Source: Oceanicola sp. 502str15 (GTDB lineage Bacteria > Pseudomonadota > Alphaproteobacteria > Rhodobacterales > Rhodobacteraceae). Taken from it: a DNA stretch of 64,000 bases. Numbering within the stretch: position 1 is the first letter of the stretch; every line of letters starts with the position of its first letter. The notes under the pieces were generated by a model that saw only the letters and a program-made list of their open reading frames with translations, did no database searches and was not told where the DNA came from. Below, piece after piece: positions 46,559 to 56,297 of the stretch. Where the stretch lies: the NCBI RefSeq assembly GCF_024105635.1, contig NZ_WYDQ01000001.1:1736001-1800000 (forward strand), read 5' to 3'. Made by a program: the position numbers and the translations under genes.

Positions 46559-47334
46559 TCGCCGAGCTTGGTATCAAGAAACCATTTCTTGTTCAGCGCC
46601 TCCAGCGTGCCATCCGCCGCCATCGAGGCAATCGCGGCATTGATCGGCGCCACAAGGTCGGAGCCCTTGGGGAAGATGAAGCCGAAATCCTCGGTCCCCA
46701 GCTTCTCGCCCACGATCTTCAGCGCGCCCTCCGAGGCCGCCACATAACCCTCGCCCGCCGTGCCATCGGTCAGCACAAGGTCCACATCGCCCGCCCGCAG
46801 CGCCTGAACGCCCGCGCCGAAGGTCTCGAACAGCTTCACCCGCGGGTTCGCCTCATCGCCATCCAGCACATCGTAGACCGCTACGTAAAACGGCGTGGTG
46901 CCGGGCTGGGCGGCCACCAGCAGGTCGTCATCCCCCGCAAAGCTCGCCGCATCGTTGAACCGCTCCTCGTCGCCGCGCACCAGCATCACCATTTCAGAGC
47001 GCATGTAGGCATCGGAGAAATCCACCATCTCCTTGCGGTCGTCCCGAATGGTGATGCCCGTCATCCCCATGTCGTATTGCCCTTCCGAGACCGCCGGAAT
47101 CATCGCATCCCAGCTGATGTTCTCATAGGCCACGCTCATGTTGATCCGGCTGGCGATCTCCGCCAGCGCATCATACTCCCAGCCCACGGCCTCGCCCCCG
47201 TCCATGTATTGCAGCGGCGGATAGGCGTTTTCGGTCACAACGGTGATCTCCCGGCCCTGAAGATCGGGCAGATCCTGCGCAACCACAGGGGTCACGAAGA
47301 GCGAGGCAAAGACGGCGGCGGCGGCATATTTCAT
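46555..47334 (-). CDS. Amino-acid ABC transporter binding protein
   Basis: 259 residues. Signal peptide [20 protein letters not shown], then a family 3 solute-binding domain: [53 protein letters not shown] and [12 protein letters not shown]. It binds a polar or acidic amino acid in the periplasm; which one is unknown. The longer start at 47391 is rejected because it lacks a signal-peptide shape. It is divergent from mgtC. Confidence 0.92.
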   Translation of the reverse strand: MKYAAAAVFASLFVTPVVAQDLPDLQGREITVVTENAYPPLQYMDGGEAVGWEYDALAEIASRINMSVAYENISWDAMIPAVSEGQYDMGMTGITIRDDRKEMVDFSDAYMRSEMVMLVRGDEERFNDAASFAGDDDLLVAAQPGTTPFYVAVYDVLDGDEANPRVKLFETFGAGVQALRAGDVDLVLTDGTAGEGYVAASEGALKIVGEKLGTEDFGFIFPKGSDLVAPINAAIASMAADGTLEALNKKWFLDTKLGE

Positions 47335-47464
47335 GGTGGCGACTCCCAGTGAGGTTTCCCGAAACCTTAGCCGATACACCACCACGCGCAACGCGCCCCC
47401 GCACCTGCCCGGAACCGCCGGGCCGGGGGGCGAGTTATGTCAGCAGACACATCGGGAGGGGGCC

Positions 47465-47944
47465 ATCATCGACACCATCGCATCCGAACTGACAGGCACC
47501 TTCGCCGGCGTCCCGCCCCTCACCGCCTTCCTCCGCCTGCTCGCCGCCGCCCTGCTCGGCGGCATCATCGGGCTGGAGCGCGAATGGCGCGAAAAGCCCG
47601 CAGGGCTGCGCACCCATATGCTGGTGTCGCTGGCCGCCGCGCTCTTCATCATCGTCAGCCAGCAGCTCGCGCGGCTGTCCTTCGGCGTCGATGAGGGGAT
47701 GCGGGTCGACCCGCTACGCCTTGTCGAGGCAGTCACGGCGGGCGTCGCCTTCCTCGCGGCAGGGATCATCTTCACCAAGGGCGACACGGTGAAAAACACC
47801 ACCACGGGCGCCTCCATGTGGCTTGCAGGTGGCGTCGGCCTCGCCTGCGGCGCGGGCCAGATGCCGCTGGCCGCCATGGCCACCGCCATCACGGTCGTGG
47901 TGCTCTCGGTGCTGCGCTACCTCGTGCGCGCCGTGGATGACTAG
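47465..47944 (+). CDS. mgtC: MgtC/SapB family membrane protein, apparent ATC start
   Basis: 159 residues if read from ATC 47465. The core is FLRLLAAALLGGIIGLEREWREKPAGLRTHMLVSL, the MgtC signature, followed by four membrane helices (VAFLAAGIIFTKGDTVKNTTTGASMW). It may act in magnesium stress or membrane-ATPase control. No ATG, GTG or TTG fits between the ORF start at 47333 and the core, but GGAGG (47455-47459) sits 5 and 8 bp before ATC codons at 47465 and 47468. The ORF from 47333 carries an unlikely 44-residue tail. A rare start or an ATG-to-ATC change is possible. Confidence 0.8.
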   Translation: MIDTIASELTGTFAGVPPLTAFLRLLAAALLGGIIGLEREWREKPAGLRTHMLVSLAAALFIIVSQQLARLSFGVDEGMRVDPLRLVEAVTAGVAFLAAGIIFTKGDTVKNTTTGASMWLAGGVGLACGAGQMPLAAMATAITVVVLSVLRYLVRAVDD

Positions 47945-47959
47945 ACCCCGCAGAAGGCC

Positions 47960-48904
47960 TCATTCGTCCGGCGCGTAGACCACCCCGAGCGTCACGCCCT
48001 CCAGCATCGGCCATATATCTTCCACGGTTTCAGGCACCCGCCCCGTCATCACCGCAGGGGCCATCCGCAGTGCTCCCAGCACCGGCTCCGCCCGCAGCTC
48101 GACCCGCACCCGCCCGACAGGATGGGGCAGGTCCGCCAGCAGCGCCGCCGCCGCCTGCCGCGCCTCGGCGTTCATCACCATCTCCGGCACCGTCGCGAGC
48201 GCCTCCAGCGCCTGCGCCCGCATCGCCTCGACCCGCTGCTCGGTCGGCACATCGCCCCCGCCACTCAGCAGCGCCGTGCCAAGGGGCAGCATGAAAATCT
48301 GCTCGAACAGCCCGTGGCTGACCATCTCCACCTCGGCCCGCGCCAGCCCCGTCTGCATCGCCGAAAGCTGCATCGCCATGGCATCGGTCAGGTCCAGCCC
48401 CTCCACCACGGCCGACATCCGCAGGCTGTTGTCCCAGGGAAAATCCGCAGAGGCGTCCTCGATCACCAGCCGCTTGCTGTCGCGCTCCCAATGCGCCCGC
48501 AGCACCAGCGCAATGCCGCCATCCGCCCGCATCTGCTCGCCCATCAGCCAGTCCACCGCCGGGTCCACGCCGGTGCGGTAGACCAAGTGCGCGCCCGCCA
48601 CCTCGATCTCCAGCGCCTCAGGCGGCAGCCCGTGCTCCAGCCGCGCCGCCCCACCGATCCGCACCCGCGCCCGGTCCAGCCCGTAGTCCACGTAGGCGTC
48701 CGGCCCCGAGATCACGACCTGCTCGAACAGGCAGGCCCCCTCCTCCACACGGGCCGTGCCCGCCTCGATCGGCGCGCCCAGCCCGAGCATGTCCACCCGC
48801 GTCAGCAGGCTCTCGCATTGCGCCCTGTCCATGGTGTCGTAGCTCTGCGCCCCCGCCGCCGCCCCCGGCAGCAGCAGGCAGGCCAGCGCCAGCGCCCGGA
48901 TCAC
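47960..48904 (-). CDS. Exported protein of unknown function
   Basis: 314 residues. A signal peptide (MIRALALACLLLPGAAAGA) is followed by a soluble, beta-rich part with EACLFEQVVI-like and DPAVDWLMGE stretches. I do not recognise the family. It overlaps ftsY by 4 bp (ATGA), so it is co-translated with it. It has two Cys residues that could form a disulfide. Confidence 0.7.
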   Translation of the reverse strand: MIRALALACLLLPGAAAGAQSYDTMDRAQCESLLTRVDMLGLGAPIEAGTARVEEGACLFEQVVISGPDAYVDYGLDRARVRIGGAARLEHGLPPEALEIEVAGAHLVYRTGVDPAVDWLMGEQMRADGGIALVLRAHWERDSKRLVIEDASADFPWDNSLRMSAVVEGLDLTDAMAMQLSAMQTGLARAEVEMVSHGLFEQIFMLPLGTALLSGGGDVPTEQRVEAMRAQALEALATVPEMVMNAEARQAAAALLADLPHPVGRVRVELRAEPVLGALRMAPAVMTGRVPETVEDIWPMLEGVTLGVVYAPDE

Positions 48905-50283
48905 GCGCCAGCGCCCGTCAGCGCCTCGGCAAACTCGCGCGGCTCGAAGGCATCGAGGTCGTCGATCTGCTCGCCCACGCCAATCGCATGGATCGGCAGG
49001 CCAAACTTGTCCGCCAGTGCCACCAGCACCCCGCCCTTGGCGGTGCCATCCAGCTTGGTCATCACCAACCCCGACACATCCGCCATCTTCTGAAACGTCT
49101 CAACCTGGCTCAGCGCGTTCTGCCCCGTGGTCGCATCGAGCACCAGCAGCGTGTTGTGCGGCGCGTCGGGGTCTTTCTTCTTGATAACACGAACAATCTT
49201 CGACAGCTCTTCCATCAGGTCGGCCCGGTTCTGCAACCGCCCGGCGGTGTCGATCATCAGCAGATCGGCCCCGTCGGCCTCGGCCTTCGTCATCGCGTCA
49301 AACGCCAGCGAGGCCGGGTCGCTCCCCTCGGGCGCCGTCATCACCGGCACGCCCGCGCGCTCGCCCCAAACCTGCAACTGCTCCACCGCCGCCGCGCGGA
49401 AGGTGTCGCCCGCGGCGATCACCACCGACTTGCCCGCCCCGCGAAACTGGCTCGCCAGCTTGCCGATCGTCGTGGTCTTGCCCGAGCCGTTCACCCCCAC
49501 CACCAGCACCACCTGCGGGCGCGTGGGGTAGAGTGGCATCGGGCGCGCCACCGGCTCCATGATCCGGGTGATCTCGTCCGCGAGGAACTGCTTGATCTCG
49601 GCGGTCGACACCTTCCGCCCATAGCGCCCCTCGGCCATGTTCGCCGTCACCCGCATCGCCGTGTCCACGCCCATGTCGGAGGCAATAAGCAGCTCCTCGA
49701 GGCTCTCCAGCATGTCGTCGTCGAGCACCCGGCGCACCACCGCCGCATCGCTCCGCCCGAGCATCCGGCCGATGAACCCCGGCCGCTTCGCCGCTGCCTC
49801 CCCGGCACGCGGCACCGGCGGCACCGGGATCGGCGGCAGGTCGGGCTCGGGCTGCGGCACCTCCGGCTCGGGCAGGTCCGGCTCCGGAATTTCCGGCCCC
49901 GGCGCATCCGGTTCAGGCAGGTCGGGCTCGGGAATTTCCGGCCCGGGCTGCGGCGCCGGCGGTATCTCGGGCTCAGGCGTGGGCGAAGGCGGAATCTCCG
50001 GCCCCGGATCGGGCACCGGCGGCACCTCGGGTTCGGGCACCGGCGGCAGATCCGGCTCCGGCGCAGGCGGCACCTCCGGCTCGGGCCCCGGCCCCGGCCC
50101 CGGCTCAGAAGACGAGCCCGGCTCCGCGCCGACCCCTTCCGTCACCAGCGCCCCGGCCTCCACCGCCGCCACCTCCTCGACAGCCTCGACCTCGCCGCCA
50201 TCGGCCACGATCGCCTCGAGCCCTTCGTCCAGCTTCGAACTGGACTTGAACAACTTGTCCTTCAGCTTCTTGAAAAACGCCAT
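48901..50283 (-). CDS. ftsY: Signal recognition particle receptor FtsY
   Basis: 460 residues. It is the SRP receptor at the membrane. The NG GTPase domain has GVNGSGKTTTIGKL, DTFRAAAVEQL, DTAGRLQN, TKLDGTAKGG and the DARGG-like GGVLVALADKFGLPIHAIGVGE end. The N-terminal 55 residues (MAFFKKLKDKLF) give a basic membrane-binding helix. Residues 56-158 are an unusual Pro/Glu repeat (PEPEVPPAPEPDLPPVPEPE) instead of the common acidic A-domain. ATG 50283 is preceded by AGAGGGG. Confidence 0.96.
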   Translation of the reverse strand: MAFFKKLKDKLFKSSSKLDEGLEAIVADGGEVEAVEEVAAVEAGALVTEGVGAEPGSSSEPGPGPGPEPEVPPAPEPDLPPVPEPEVPPVPDPGPEIPPSPTPEPEIPPAPQPGPEIPEPDLPEPDAPGPEIPEPDLPEPEVPQPEPDLPPIPVPPVPRAGEAAAKRPGFIGRMLGRSDAAVVRRVLDDDMLESLEELLIASDMGVDTAMRVTANMAEGRYGRKVSTAEIKQFLADEITRIMEPVARPMPLYPTRPQVVLVVGVNGSGKTTTIGKLASQFRGAGKSVVIAAGDTFRAAAVEQLQVWGERAGVPVMTAPEGSDPASLAFDAMTKAEADGADLLMIDTAGRLQNRADLMEELSKIVRVIKKKDPDAPHNTLLVLDATTGQNALSQVETFQKMADVSGLVMTKLDGTAKGGVLVALADKFGLPIHAIGVGEQIDDLDAFEPREFAEALTGAGA

Positions 50284-50527
50284 CAACGCCCCTCTTTCCA
50301 ACCCCTACCGACCTAATCCCTCACCGCCCCGGATGGAAGAGCCCACCGCATCCGCCCCCCTCCATGCGCCCCGAACCCGGCCCTCCCCCTTCCCCCAGCC
50401 CACATACCTGCCCCCATTATCCACCTCAGCCACCCCTCCACCCCCTTTCAAGCTCCACCAGCCAGCCCCCAAGCCCCCACACGACAACCACACCACCCCA
50501 CTCCCTTCCGCTCGCCCCCCAAGCGCA

Positions 50528-50552
50528 CCCGCCCCAACCCATCCCCACCCCC
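50528..50552 (-). other. G-quadruplex-type motif
   Basis: On the minus strand five G-runs follow one another: GGGGG T GGGG AT GGG TT GGGG C GGG, loops of 1-2 bp. This fits the standard G3+N1-7 pattern well. It lies 245 bp upstream of the ftsY start. Confidence 0.75.
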
Positions 50553-50556
50553 AGTC

Positions 50557-50587
50557 CATTTTCTTGCCCCAAATACTCATCCCGAAC
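50557..50587 (+). repeat. CATTTTCTTG element, copy D (diverged)
   Basis: CATTTTCTTGCCCCAAATAC then TCATCCCGAAC. It matches the core of copy A but not the hairpin tail. It lies inside the C-rich gap. Confidence 0.65.
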
Positions 50588-50808
50588 CCCACACCATCCC
50601 GCACAAGCCGTTCAGGCGCCCCGCCCCCACACCCCACATCCACCCCCCCCATTCAGGCCCGAAACCCAAGCCACAGGCAGCGCGTGGCGGCGCGGGGTGG
50701 GCGGGTGGGAGCGCCGCCACGCGCTGCCGCCCGCCCGAAACGCGCCAATCCGCCCCCTTCCTTCCGCCACATCGCCCCCCTATCCTCGCCGCGAACCGGA
50801 GACCCCAG

Positions 50809-51894
50809 ATGCCCCCCGCCGCCCTCTTCTGCGCCATCACCCTCGCCCCCGTCGCCCTGCTCGCGGCAGGCGGCACGCTGGGCGGGGCGTGGCTCATCGC
50901 CGCCGCCCTATACCTCACCCTCTTCTCCGCCCTGCTCGACCAGATCCTGCGCCGCGCGGGCGCCCGGCCCACCGCCACCGCCGCGCCCGGCAGCTGGGCC
51001 GATGCGCTCTGCGCCGCCCTCGCGCTGGCCCATTTCGCCCTGCTGGCCCTTGCCGTCGCCGCCGTCTCCGGCGCCACTGGCCTCGCCCCCTGGGAGCGCG
51101 CCATCGCCTTCCTCGCCTTCGGCCTGTTCTTCGGCCAGGTCTCCAACTCCAACGCCCACGAGCTGATCCACCGCGCCGCCCGCCCGCTCCGGGCGCTCGG
51201 CCGCTGGGTCTACATCTCGCTGCTCTTCGGCCACCACGCCTCGGCCCACCCCAAGGTGCACCACCGCTTCGTCGCCACCCCCGAAGACCCGAACTCCGCA
51301 CGCCTGAACGAAAGCTACTACCGCTTCGCCGCCCGCGCCTGGCTCGGCAGCTTTCGCGCCGGGCTCACCGCCGAGCGCGAGATGATGGCGCGCGGCACCA
51401 AGCCCCGCTGGCAGAACCCCTACCTCGAGTACACCGCCGGCGCCGCAGCCCTGCTCGCCCTCTCCACCCTCGCCTTCGGCGCCGCCGGGCTGGCGGCCCA
51501 TGTCGGGCTGGCCGCCTATGCCACGGCGCAACTGCTGATGTCGGATTACGTCCAGCACTACGGCCTCACCCGCAGCCGGCTGGCGAACGGCCGATACGAG
51601 CCGGTATCGGACGCCCACTCCTGGAACGCCCCCCACGTCTTCTCCTCGCTGATGATGCTCCACGCCCCGCGCCACTCCGACCATCACGCGCACCCCGCCA
51701 CCCCCTACCCCTCCCTCATCCTGCCCTCGGGCGCACCGCTCCTGCCCGCGCCGCTCCCGGCCATGGCCACGCTGGCACTGCTGCCGCGCAGCTGGCGGCG
51801 GGTGATGAACCCCCGCGTTGCCCGCCTTCACGCCGGCGCGCCCAAGGATCAGGCATCCCCCGCCCCCGGCCCGGGCAAGATCGCGAGGGCGTGA
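50809..51894 (+). CDS. AlkB-type alkane 1-monooxygenase
   Basis: 361 residues, about six membrane helices. The eight-His di-iron motifs are NAHELIHR, HHASAHPKVHHRFV, and HAPRHSDHHAHP, with DYVQHYGLTR between them. AlkB hydroxylates the terminal carbon of medium-chain alkanes using rubredoxin electrons. No rubredoxin or rubredoxin reductase gene is adjacent. It could also be an AlkB relative acting on other membrane lipids (inference). The start at 50809 has GGAG nearby. Confidence 0.88.
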   Translation: MPPAALFCAITLAPVALLAAGGTLGGAWLIAAALYLTLFSALLDQILRRAGARPTATAAPGSWADALCAALALAHFALLALAVAAVSGATGLAPWERAIAFLAFGLFFGQVSNSNAHELIHRAARPLRALGRWVYISLLFGHHASAHPKVHHRFVATPEDPNSARLNESYYRFAARAWLGSFRAGLTAEREMMARGTKPRWQNPYLEYTAGAAALLALSTLAFGAAGLAAHVGLAAYATAQLLMSDYVQHYGLTRSRLANGRYEPVSDAHSWNAPHVFSSLMMLHAPRHSDHHAHPATPYPSLILPSGAPLLPAPLPAMATLALLPRSWRRVMNPRVARLHAGAPKDQASPAPGPGKIARA

Positions 51895-51965
51895 CAGCCC
51901 CGGCCTTCCCGCGCGCGGCCCCATCTGCCATGCTCCCCCCAATCCCGAGGCCACCCGGAGACCCC

Positions 51966-52364
51966 ATGCGCCCCACCCTCCTCGCCGCCGCCCTCTGTGC
52001 CGCCACCCCTGCGCTCGCCGCCGAGCCGATGTCGGCCCCCGAGTTCGATGCCTATACCCAGGGCCGCACGCTCTATTACAACAACCACGGCACCGCCTAC
52101 GGGGTGGAAGAATACCTCCCCGGCAACCGCGTCCGCTGGTCGTTTCTCGATGGCCAATGCAAGGAAGGCACCTGGTATCAACAGGAGCGGTTCATCTGCT
52201 TCGTCTACGAAGACCAGCCCGGCGCGCCGCAGTGCTGGACCTTCTGGAAGGAGCCGGGCGGGATGCGCGCCCTGTTCGAAGATGACCCCTCGGCCACCGA
52301 ACTCTACGAGGTCACCGATGCCGACGAACCGATGCTCTGCCTCGGCCCCGACGTCGGGGTGTGA
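51966..52364 (+). CDS. Small exported protein, DUF995-like texture
   Basis: 132 residues. Signal peptide MRPTLLAAALCAATPALA, then a compact domain with YYNNHGTAYGVEEYLPGNRV, a Cys in GQCKEGTWY, then RFICFVYEDQPGAPQCWTFW. The pattern of a short secreted protein with W/C pairs is like proteins annotated as DUF995-type. I am not sure. ATG 51966 has GGAG upstream. It is 71 bp after the hydroxylase. Confidence 0.65.
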   Translation: MRPTLLAAALCAATPALAAEPMSAPEFDAYTQGRTLYYNNHGTAYGVEEYLPGNRVRWSFLDGQCKEGTWYQQERFICFVYEDQPGAPQCWTFWKEPGGMRALFEDDPSATELYEVTDADEPMLCLGPDVGV

Positions 52365-52407
52365 ACGCCCGTTCAATTCGGGCGGCGGCGCGGGCGGAGA
52401 GCGAGGA

Positions 52408-52460
52408 GCGGGGGTTTCACACCCCCGCACCCCCGTGGAGATATTTTCAGCAAGAAAATG
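52408..52460 (-). repeat. CATTTTCTTG element, copy E (inverted)
   Basis: Read on the minus strand: CATTTTCTTGCTGAAAATAT, then CTCCACGGGGGTGC, then GCGGGGGT/ACCCCCGC hairpin (52408-52428). It ends 14 bp from the SRPBCC stop and lies in its sense direction. Confidence 0.8.
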
Positions 52461-52473
52461 AACAGGTTGGCCG

Positions 52474-52911
52474 TCAGGCCGCAGGTTGTGCCACCTGGCT
52501 GGCCTCGAAGGCATCGAGGATCGCCGTCCAGCCCTTGACGTGCCCGTCGCGGGTGCCTTCGTCGGAGAACTTCACATGGGTCAGGGTGATCTCGGTGCCG
52601 CCCTCGACGGGTTTGAAGGTGAGGGTGACGGTGGTGCCCTCGTTCACGTGGCGGGAGTTCCAGGTAAAGACGATCTTCTCATGCGGCTTCAGCTCCAGGT
52701 ATTCGCCCGCGTGATCCACGATCCCGCCCGGCGTGGGCATCGGGATGAAGAACGTGCCACCCACCCGCGCATCGGAGGTGACACCGGCGGCGGCAGCACC
52801 GTCGCAGTTGCAGAAGAAGCGCGCCATGCTCTCGGGCGTGATCCAGGCCGTGTAGAGCTGCTCGGCCGGGGCGGCGATGGTGCGGGTGGTGGTCAGGGAA
52901 ATGTCAGTCAT
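52474..52911 (-). CDS. SRPBCC/AHSA1-domain protein
   Basis: 145 residues. It starts MTDISLTTTRTIAAPAEQLYTAWITPESMARFF and has RVGGTFFIPM and HEKIVFTWNS, the AHSA1/START fold. These proteins bind hydrophobic ligands or act as co-chaperones. It is the second gene of an ArsR/SRPBCC pair, which overlaps by 8 bp. A strong pairing like this is common and suggests that the ArsR protein represses both. Confidence 0.9.
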   Translation of the reverse strand: MTDISLTTTRTIAAPAEQLYTAWITPESMARFFCNCDGAAAAGVTSDARVGGTFFIPMPTPGGIVDHAGEYLELKPHEKIVFTWNSRHVNEGTTVTLTFKPVEGGTEITLTHVKFSDEGTRDGHVKGWTAILDAFEASQVAQPAA

Positions 52912-53260
52912 CTTGCGTTTCCTCGGGTTCAGGGTTCTGCGTCACGAGCCGATCCAGCGCTTCCAGCCTTTCGTCCCAGACCCAGCGCAGCTCCTTCAGC
53001 CAGCCGTCGAGCGCGGCGATGGGCTTCAGGTCGGCGGTCAGGAAATGCTCCCGCCACTGCGTCGTCCGAGACACGAGCCCCACCGCCTCCAGCACCTTGA
53101 TGTGCTTGGACACCGCGTTGAGGCTCATCTCGAAATAGCCCGCCAGGTCGCCCACCCGCATCGTGCCCTCACGGGTCAGAAGCGTGAGGATCTGCCGACG
53201 GGTCGGGTCGGAGAGGGCTTTCAGGGTTTCGGAAAGCGTGGAATTGATTCGTTCAACCAT
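52904..53260 (-). CDS. ArsR family regulator
   Basis: 118 residues. The winged helix (LKALSDPTRRQILTLLTREG ... MSLNAVSKHIKVLEAVGLV) is ArsR/SmtB type without metal-binding Cys/His, so the signal is unknown. It overlaps the SRPBCC gene by 8 bp. An imperfect dyad at 53292-53307 could be its operator. Confidence 0.92.
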   Translation of the reverse strand: MVERINSTLSETLKALSDPTRRQILTLLTREGTMRVGDLAGYFEMSLNAVSKHIKVLEAVGLVSRTTQWREHFLTADLKPIAALDGWLKELRWVWDERLEALDRLVTQNPEPEETQDD

Positions 53261-53291
53261 GTGGTAGAATTAGCGCCAGTCGACGCATCAT

Positions 53292-53307
53292 TCAACCGTT
53301 AAGTTGA
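53292..53307. promoter_or_regulatory. Possible ArsR operator
   Basis: TCAAC-CGTTAA-GTTGA is a small perfect inverted repeat 31 bp upstream of the ArsR start. Its position between ArsR and xseA fits a self-regulating operator. Low certainty. Confidence 0.4.
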
Positions 53308-53322
53308 TCCAAAATTTCTCGC

Positions 53323-54873
53323 TTAGAACAGATCGCCCTGCTCGGGCGGGGCCTCCTTCGGCGCGGCCTTCCGCTTCGGCCCGGCGGCCCCGGCCACAAC
53401 CCGCCCGTCGGCAAACTGAATCTCCAGCGGGCCCACCGCCGCCTTCGCCCGCGCCGCGCTCGTCACCAGCGCCTCGCCCTCGCGCACCACAGCAAAGCCG
53501 CGCTTCAGCGTCTCCTCGTAGCCCAGCGAGCCGAGCAGCCGCGACAGGCTCTCCAGCCGGCGCGCCCGCGCCTCGCCCTGCCCCCGCTGCGCCGCCTCCA
53601 GCCGGGCGCCCAGTGCCGCCACCCGCTCGCCGGCCCGCGCGGTGCGCTCGGTCACCAGCGCCGGGCGCAGCCGCTCGGCGCGGGCCGCAAGACGCTCCCG
53701 CGCGCGGGCCGCCATCCGCGTCAGCTCCGGCCCGAGCCGCCCGCCAAGCCGCGCCGCCCGCTCCCGCCGCTGGGCAATCCCGGCCCGCACCGCACCCGGG
53801 CGCAGGCCCGCCGCGGCCCCGGCCTGGGTGGCGCGCTTCTTCACCACCGCCGTGCGCAGCGCCGCCGGAAGCCGCTCGGCCCAGCCGTCGAGCCGCTGCT
53901 GGGCGCTGCCCAGCAGAACCTCGGGGCGCGGCAGGGCGCGGGCGAGGTCGGTCAGCCGCTGCCGCCGCCCGCGCACCGCCTCCGAGGCCCCCCGGCGCAG
54001 CCGCCCGCCAAAGCCGTCCACCGCTGCCATCAGCTCCAGCCGCACCGGCACCGCGATCTCGGCGGCCGCGGTCGGCGTCGGCGCGCGCCGGTCGGCGGCA
54101 TGGTCGATGAGCGTGGTGTCGGTCTCATGCCCGACCGCCGAAATCAGCGGTATGTCCGAGGCCGCAGCGGCGCGCACCACCTCCTCCTCGTTGAACCCCC
54201 AGAGATCCTCGATCGAGCCCCCGCCCCGCGCCACGATGATCAGGTCGGGCCGCGGCAGCGCCCCCCCCGGCGTCATCGCGTTGAACCCCTCGATCGCCGC
54301 CGCCACCTGCGGCGCGCAGGCCTTGCCCTGCACCGCCACCGGCCAGACCAGCACCTTGCGCGGAAACCGCTCCCGCAGCCGATGCAGGATATCGCGGATC
54401 ACCGCCCCCTGCGCGCTCGTCACCACCCCGATCACCTCGGGCAGAAACGGCAGCGCCCGCTTTCGCCCGGCATCAAATAGCCCCTCGGCGGCCAGCGCCT
54501 TGCGCCGCTTCTCCAGCATCGCCATCAGCGCGCCCACGCCCGCCACGGCAACCTCGGTCGCGTTCATCTGGTACTTGGACTGGCTCGGAAAGGTGGTCAG
54601 CTTGCCATAGGCCACCACCTCCATCCCCTCCTCGGGGATCACGCTGAGGCCCGCCACCTGCCCCTTCCAGCTGGTGCAAGCCAGCACCGAGCGGTCATCC
54701 TTGAGGTCGAAATACAAATGCCCCGAGCGCGCCCGCACCACGCGCCCGACCTCGCCCTTCACCCGCACATAGCCGAACTCGCCCTCCACCACGCGCTTCA
54801 CCGCCCCCGAAAGCTCGGAAACGGTGAACTCCGGGGCATTGCCTCCCGGCGTCGGGTCGTCGATCAGGTCCAT
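53323..54873 (-). CDS. xseA: Exodeoxyribonuclease VII large subunit
   Basis: 516 residues. It degrades single-stranded DNA with XseB. It begins with an OB fold ([37 protein letters not shown]) and then the catalytic part ([68 protein letters not shown]). The long coiled C-terminal half has Arg/Ala-rich repeats. ATG 54873 has AAGGG. It is divergent from purD; xseB is not seen. Confidence 0.96.
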   Translation of the reverse strand: MDLIDDPTPGGNAPEFTVSELSGAVKRVVEGEFGYVRVKGEVGRVVRARSGHLYFDLKDDRSVLACTSWKGQVAGLSVIPEEGMEVVAYGKLTTFPSQSKYQMNATEVAVAGVGALMAMLEKRRKALAAEGLFDAGRKRALPFLPEVIGVVTSAQGAVIRDILHRLRERFPRKVLVWPVAVQGKACAPQVAAAIEGFNAMTPGGALPRPDLIIVARGGGSIEDLWGFNEEEVVRAAAASDIPLISAVGHETDTTLIDHAADRRAPTPTAAAEIAVPVRLELMAAVDGFGGRLRRGASEAVRGRRQRLTDLARALPRPEVLLGSAQQRLDGWAERLPAALRTAVVKKRATQAGAAAGLRPGAVRAGIAQRRERAARLGGRLGPELTRMAARARERLAARAERLRPALVTERTARAGERVAALGARLEAAQRGQGEARARRLESLSRLLGSLGYEETLKRGFAVVREGEALVTSAARAKAAVGPLEIQFADGRVVAGAAGPKRKAAPKEAPPEQGDLF

Positions 54874-54955
54874 GTCGCGCCGCCCTTGCTGCTCTTGTGC
54901 TGCTCTGCGCACAACCTTAGAACGCCCCGGAACCAAGGCCAAGGGAGCGGCGCCC

Positions 54956-56218
54956 ATGAACATCCTCATTCTCGGCAGCGGCGGGCGCGAACATTCCCTC
55001 GCCTGGGCGATCCAGCAGAACCCCAAATGCGACCGGCTCATCGTCGCGCCCGGCAACGCCGGCATCGAGGCGATGTGCGAGGTCGCCACGCTCGACATCG
55101 AGGACGGGCTGGCCGTGGCCGAGTTCTGCCACGAGAACACCGTCGATTTCGTGGTCATCGGCCCCGAGGCCCCGCTGGCCGCAGGCGTGGCCGACACCCT
55201 GCGCGAGGCCGGCATCCTCACCTTCGGCCCGTCCGCCGAGGCGGCGCGGCTGGAAGCCTCAAAGAAATTCACCAAGCAGGTCTGCGACGCCGCGCAGATC
55301 CCCACCGCCGGCTGGTGCTCCTTCACCTCCGCCGCGCCCGCACGCGACTACATCACCTCCGTGGGCGCCCCCAAGGTCATCAAGGCCGACGGTCTGGCCG
55401 CCGGCAAGGGCGTGGTCGTGGCGATGGACGAGGCCACCGCGCTCGCCGCCATCGACGACGTGTTCTCCGGCGCCTTCGGCGAGGCCGGGGCCGAGGTGGT
55501 GATCGAAGATTTCATGACCGGCGAGGAGGCCAGCTACTTCATCCTCTGCGACGGCAAGACCGTGCTGCCCATCGGCACCGCGCAGGACCACAAGCGCGTC
55601 GGCGAGGGCGACACCGGCCCCAACACCGGCGGCATGGGCGCCTACTCCCCCGCCCCGATCATGACCGATGAGGTCACGGCCAAGGCGCTTGAGCAAATCG
55701 TCAAACCCACCGTCACCGAAATGGCCCGCCGCGGCACCCCCTATCAGGGCGTCCTCTACGCCGGTCTAATGATCGAAGACGGCGAGCCCGCGCTGGTCGA
55801 GTACAACGCCCGCTTCGGCGATCCAGAGTGCCAGGTGCTGATGATGCGCCTCGGCGCGCAGGTGCTCGACCTGCTGCTCGCCTGCGCCGAAGAGCGGCTG
55901 GACGAAGCGCAGGTGAACTGGGCCGACGATCACGCCATGACCGTGGTGCTCGCCACCAAGGGCTATCCCGGCAGCTACGAGAAAGGCTCGGTGATCTCCG
56001 GGCTCGACGCCCTGCCCGAAAGCTCCACCCAGATGGTCTTCCACGCCGGCACCACCGCGGCAGGCGGCGCGATCACTGCCACCGGCGGGCGGGTGCTGAA
56101 TGCCACCGCCCGCGGCGCCACCCTGCAAGAGGCCCGCGACCGCGCCTATGCCCTCACCGAGGCCGTCGACTGGCCCGAAGGCTTCTACCGGACAGACATC
56201 GGCTGGCGCGCCCTCTGA
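54956..56218 (+). CDS. purD: Phosphoribosylamine-glycine ligase
   Basis: 420 residues. It makes GAR from phosphoribosylamine, glycine and ATP in purine synthesis. Motifs: [60 protein letters not shown] and [13 protein letters not shown] of the ATP-grasp fold. AAGGGAG at 54941-54947 supports ATG 54956. A terminator-like hairpin and then the second 11-bp array follow. Confidence 0.97.
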   Translation: MNILILGSGGREHSLAWAIQQNPKCDRLIVAPGNAGIEAMCEVATLDIEDGLAVAEFCHENTVDFVVIGPEAPLAAGVADTLREAGILTFGPSAEAARLEASKKFTKQVCDAAQIPTAGWCSFTSAAPARDYITSVGAPKVIKADGLAAGKGVVVAMDEATALAAIDDVFSGAFGEAGAEVVIEDFMTGEEASYFILCDGKTVLPIGTAQDHKRVGEGDTGPNTGGMGAYSPAPIMTDEVTAKALEQIVKPTVTEMARRGTPYQGVLYAGLMIEDGEPALVEYNARFGDPECQVLMMRLGAQVLDLLLACAEERLDEAQVNWADDHAMTVVLATKGYPGSYEKGSVISGLDALPESSTQMVFHAGTTAAGGAITATGGRVLNATARGATLQEARDRAYALTEAVDWPEGFYRTDIGWRAL

Positions 56219-56263
56219 GGCGCCGCCCCTTTCCAACCCGTTACGCCACCGCGCCGCACATTT

Positions 56264-56281
56264 AACGCCAAACCCGGCGTT
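56264..56281 (+). terminator. Hairpin after purD
   Basis: AACGCC (56264-56269) pairs with GGCGTT (56276-56281) around AAACCC. It lies 46 bp past the stop. Plausible terminator but lacking a T-run. Confidence 0.45.
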
Positions 56282-56297
56282 TCTGTGCAAAAACAGC

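Larger units (their letters stand above)
50284..50808. other. 525-bp C-rich gap with G-quadruplex motif
   Basis: Between divergent ftsY and the alkane hydroxylase gene. The plus strand is extremely rich in C and poor in G from about 50340 to 50650. It contains repeat copy D and a strong G-quadruplex motif on the minus strand. The ftsY promoter should be near 50290-50340 and that of the hydroxylase near 50700-50800. No gene is supported. Confidence 0.6.
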
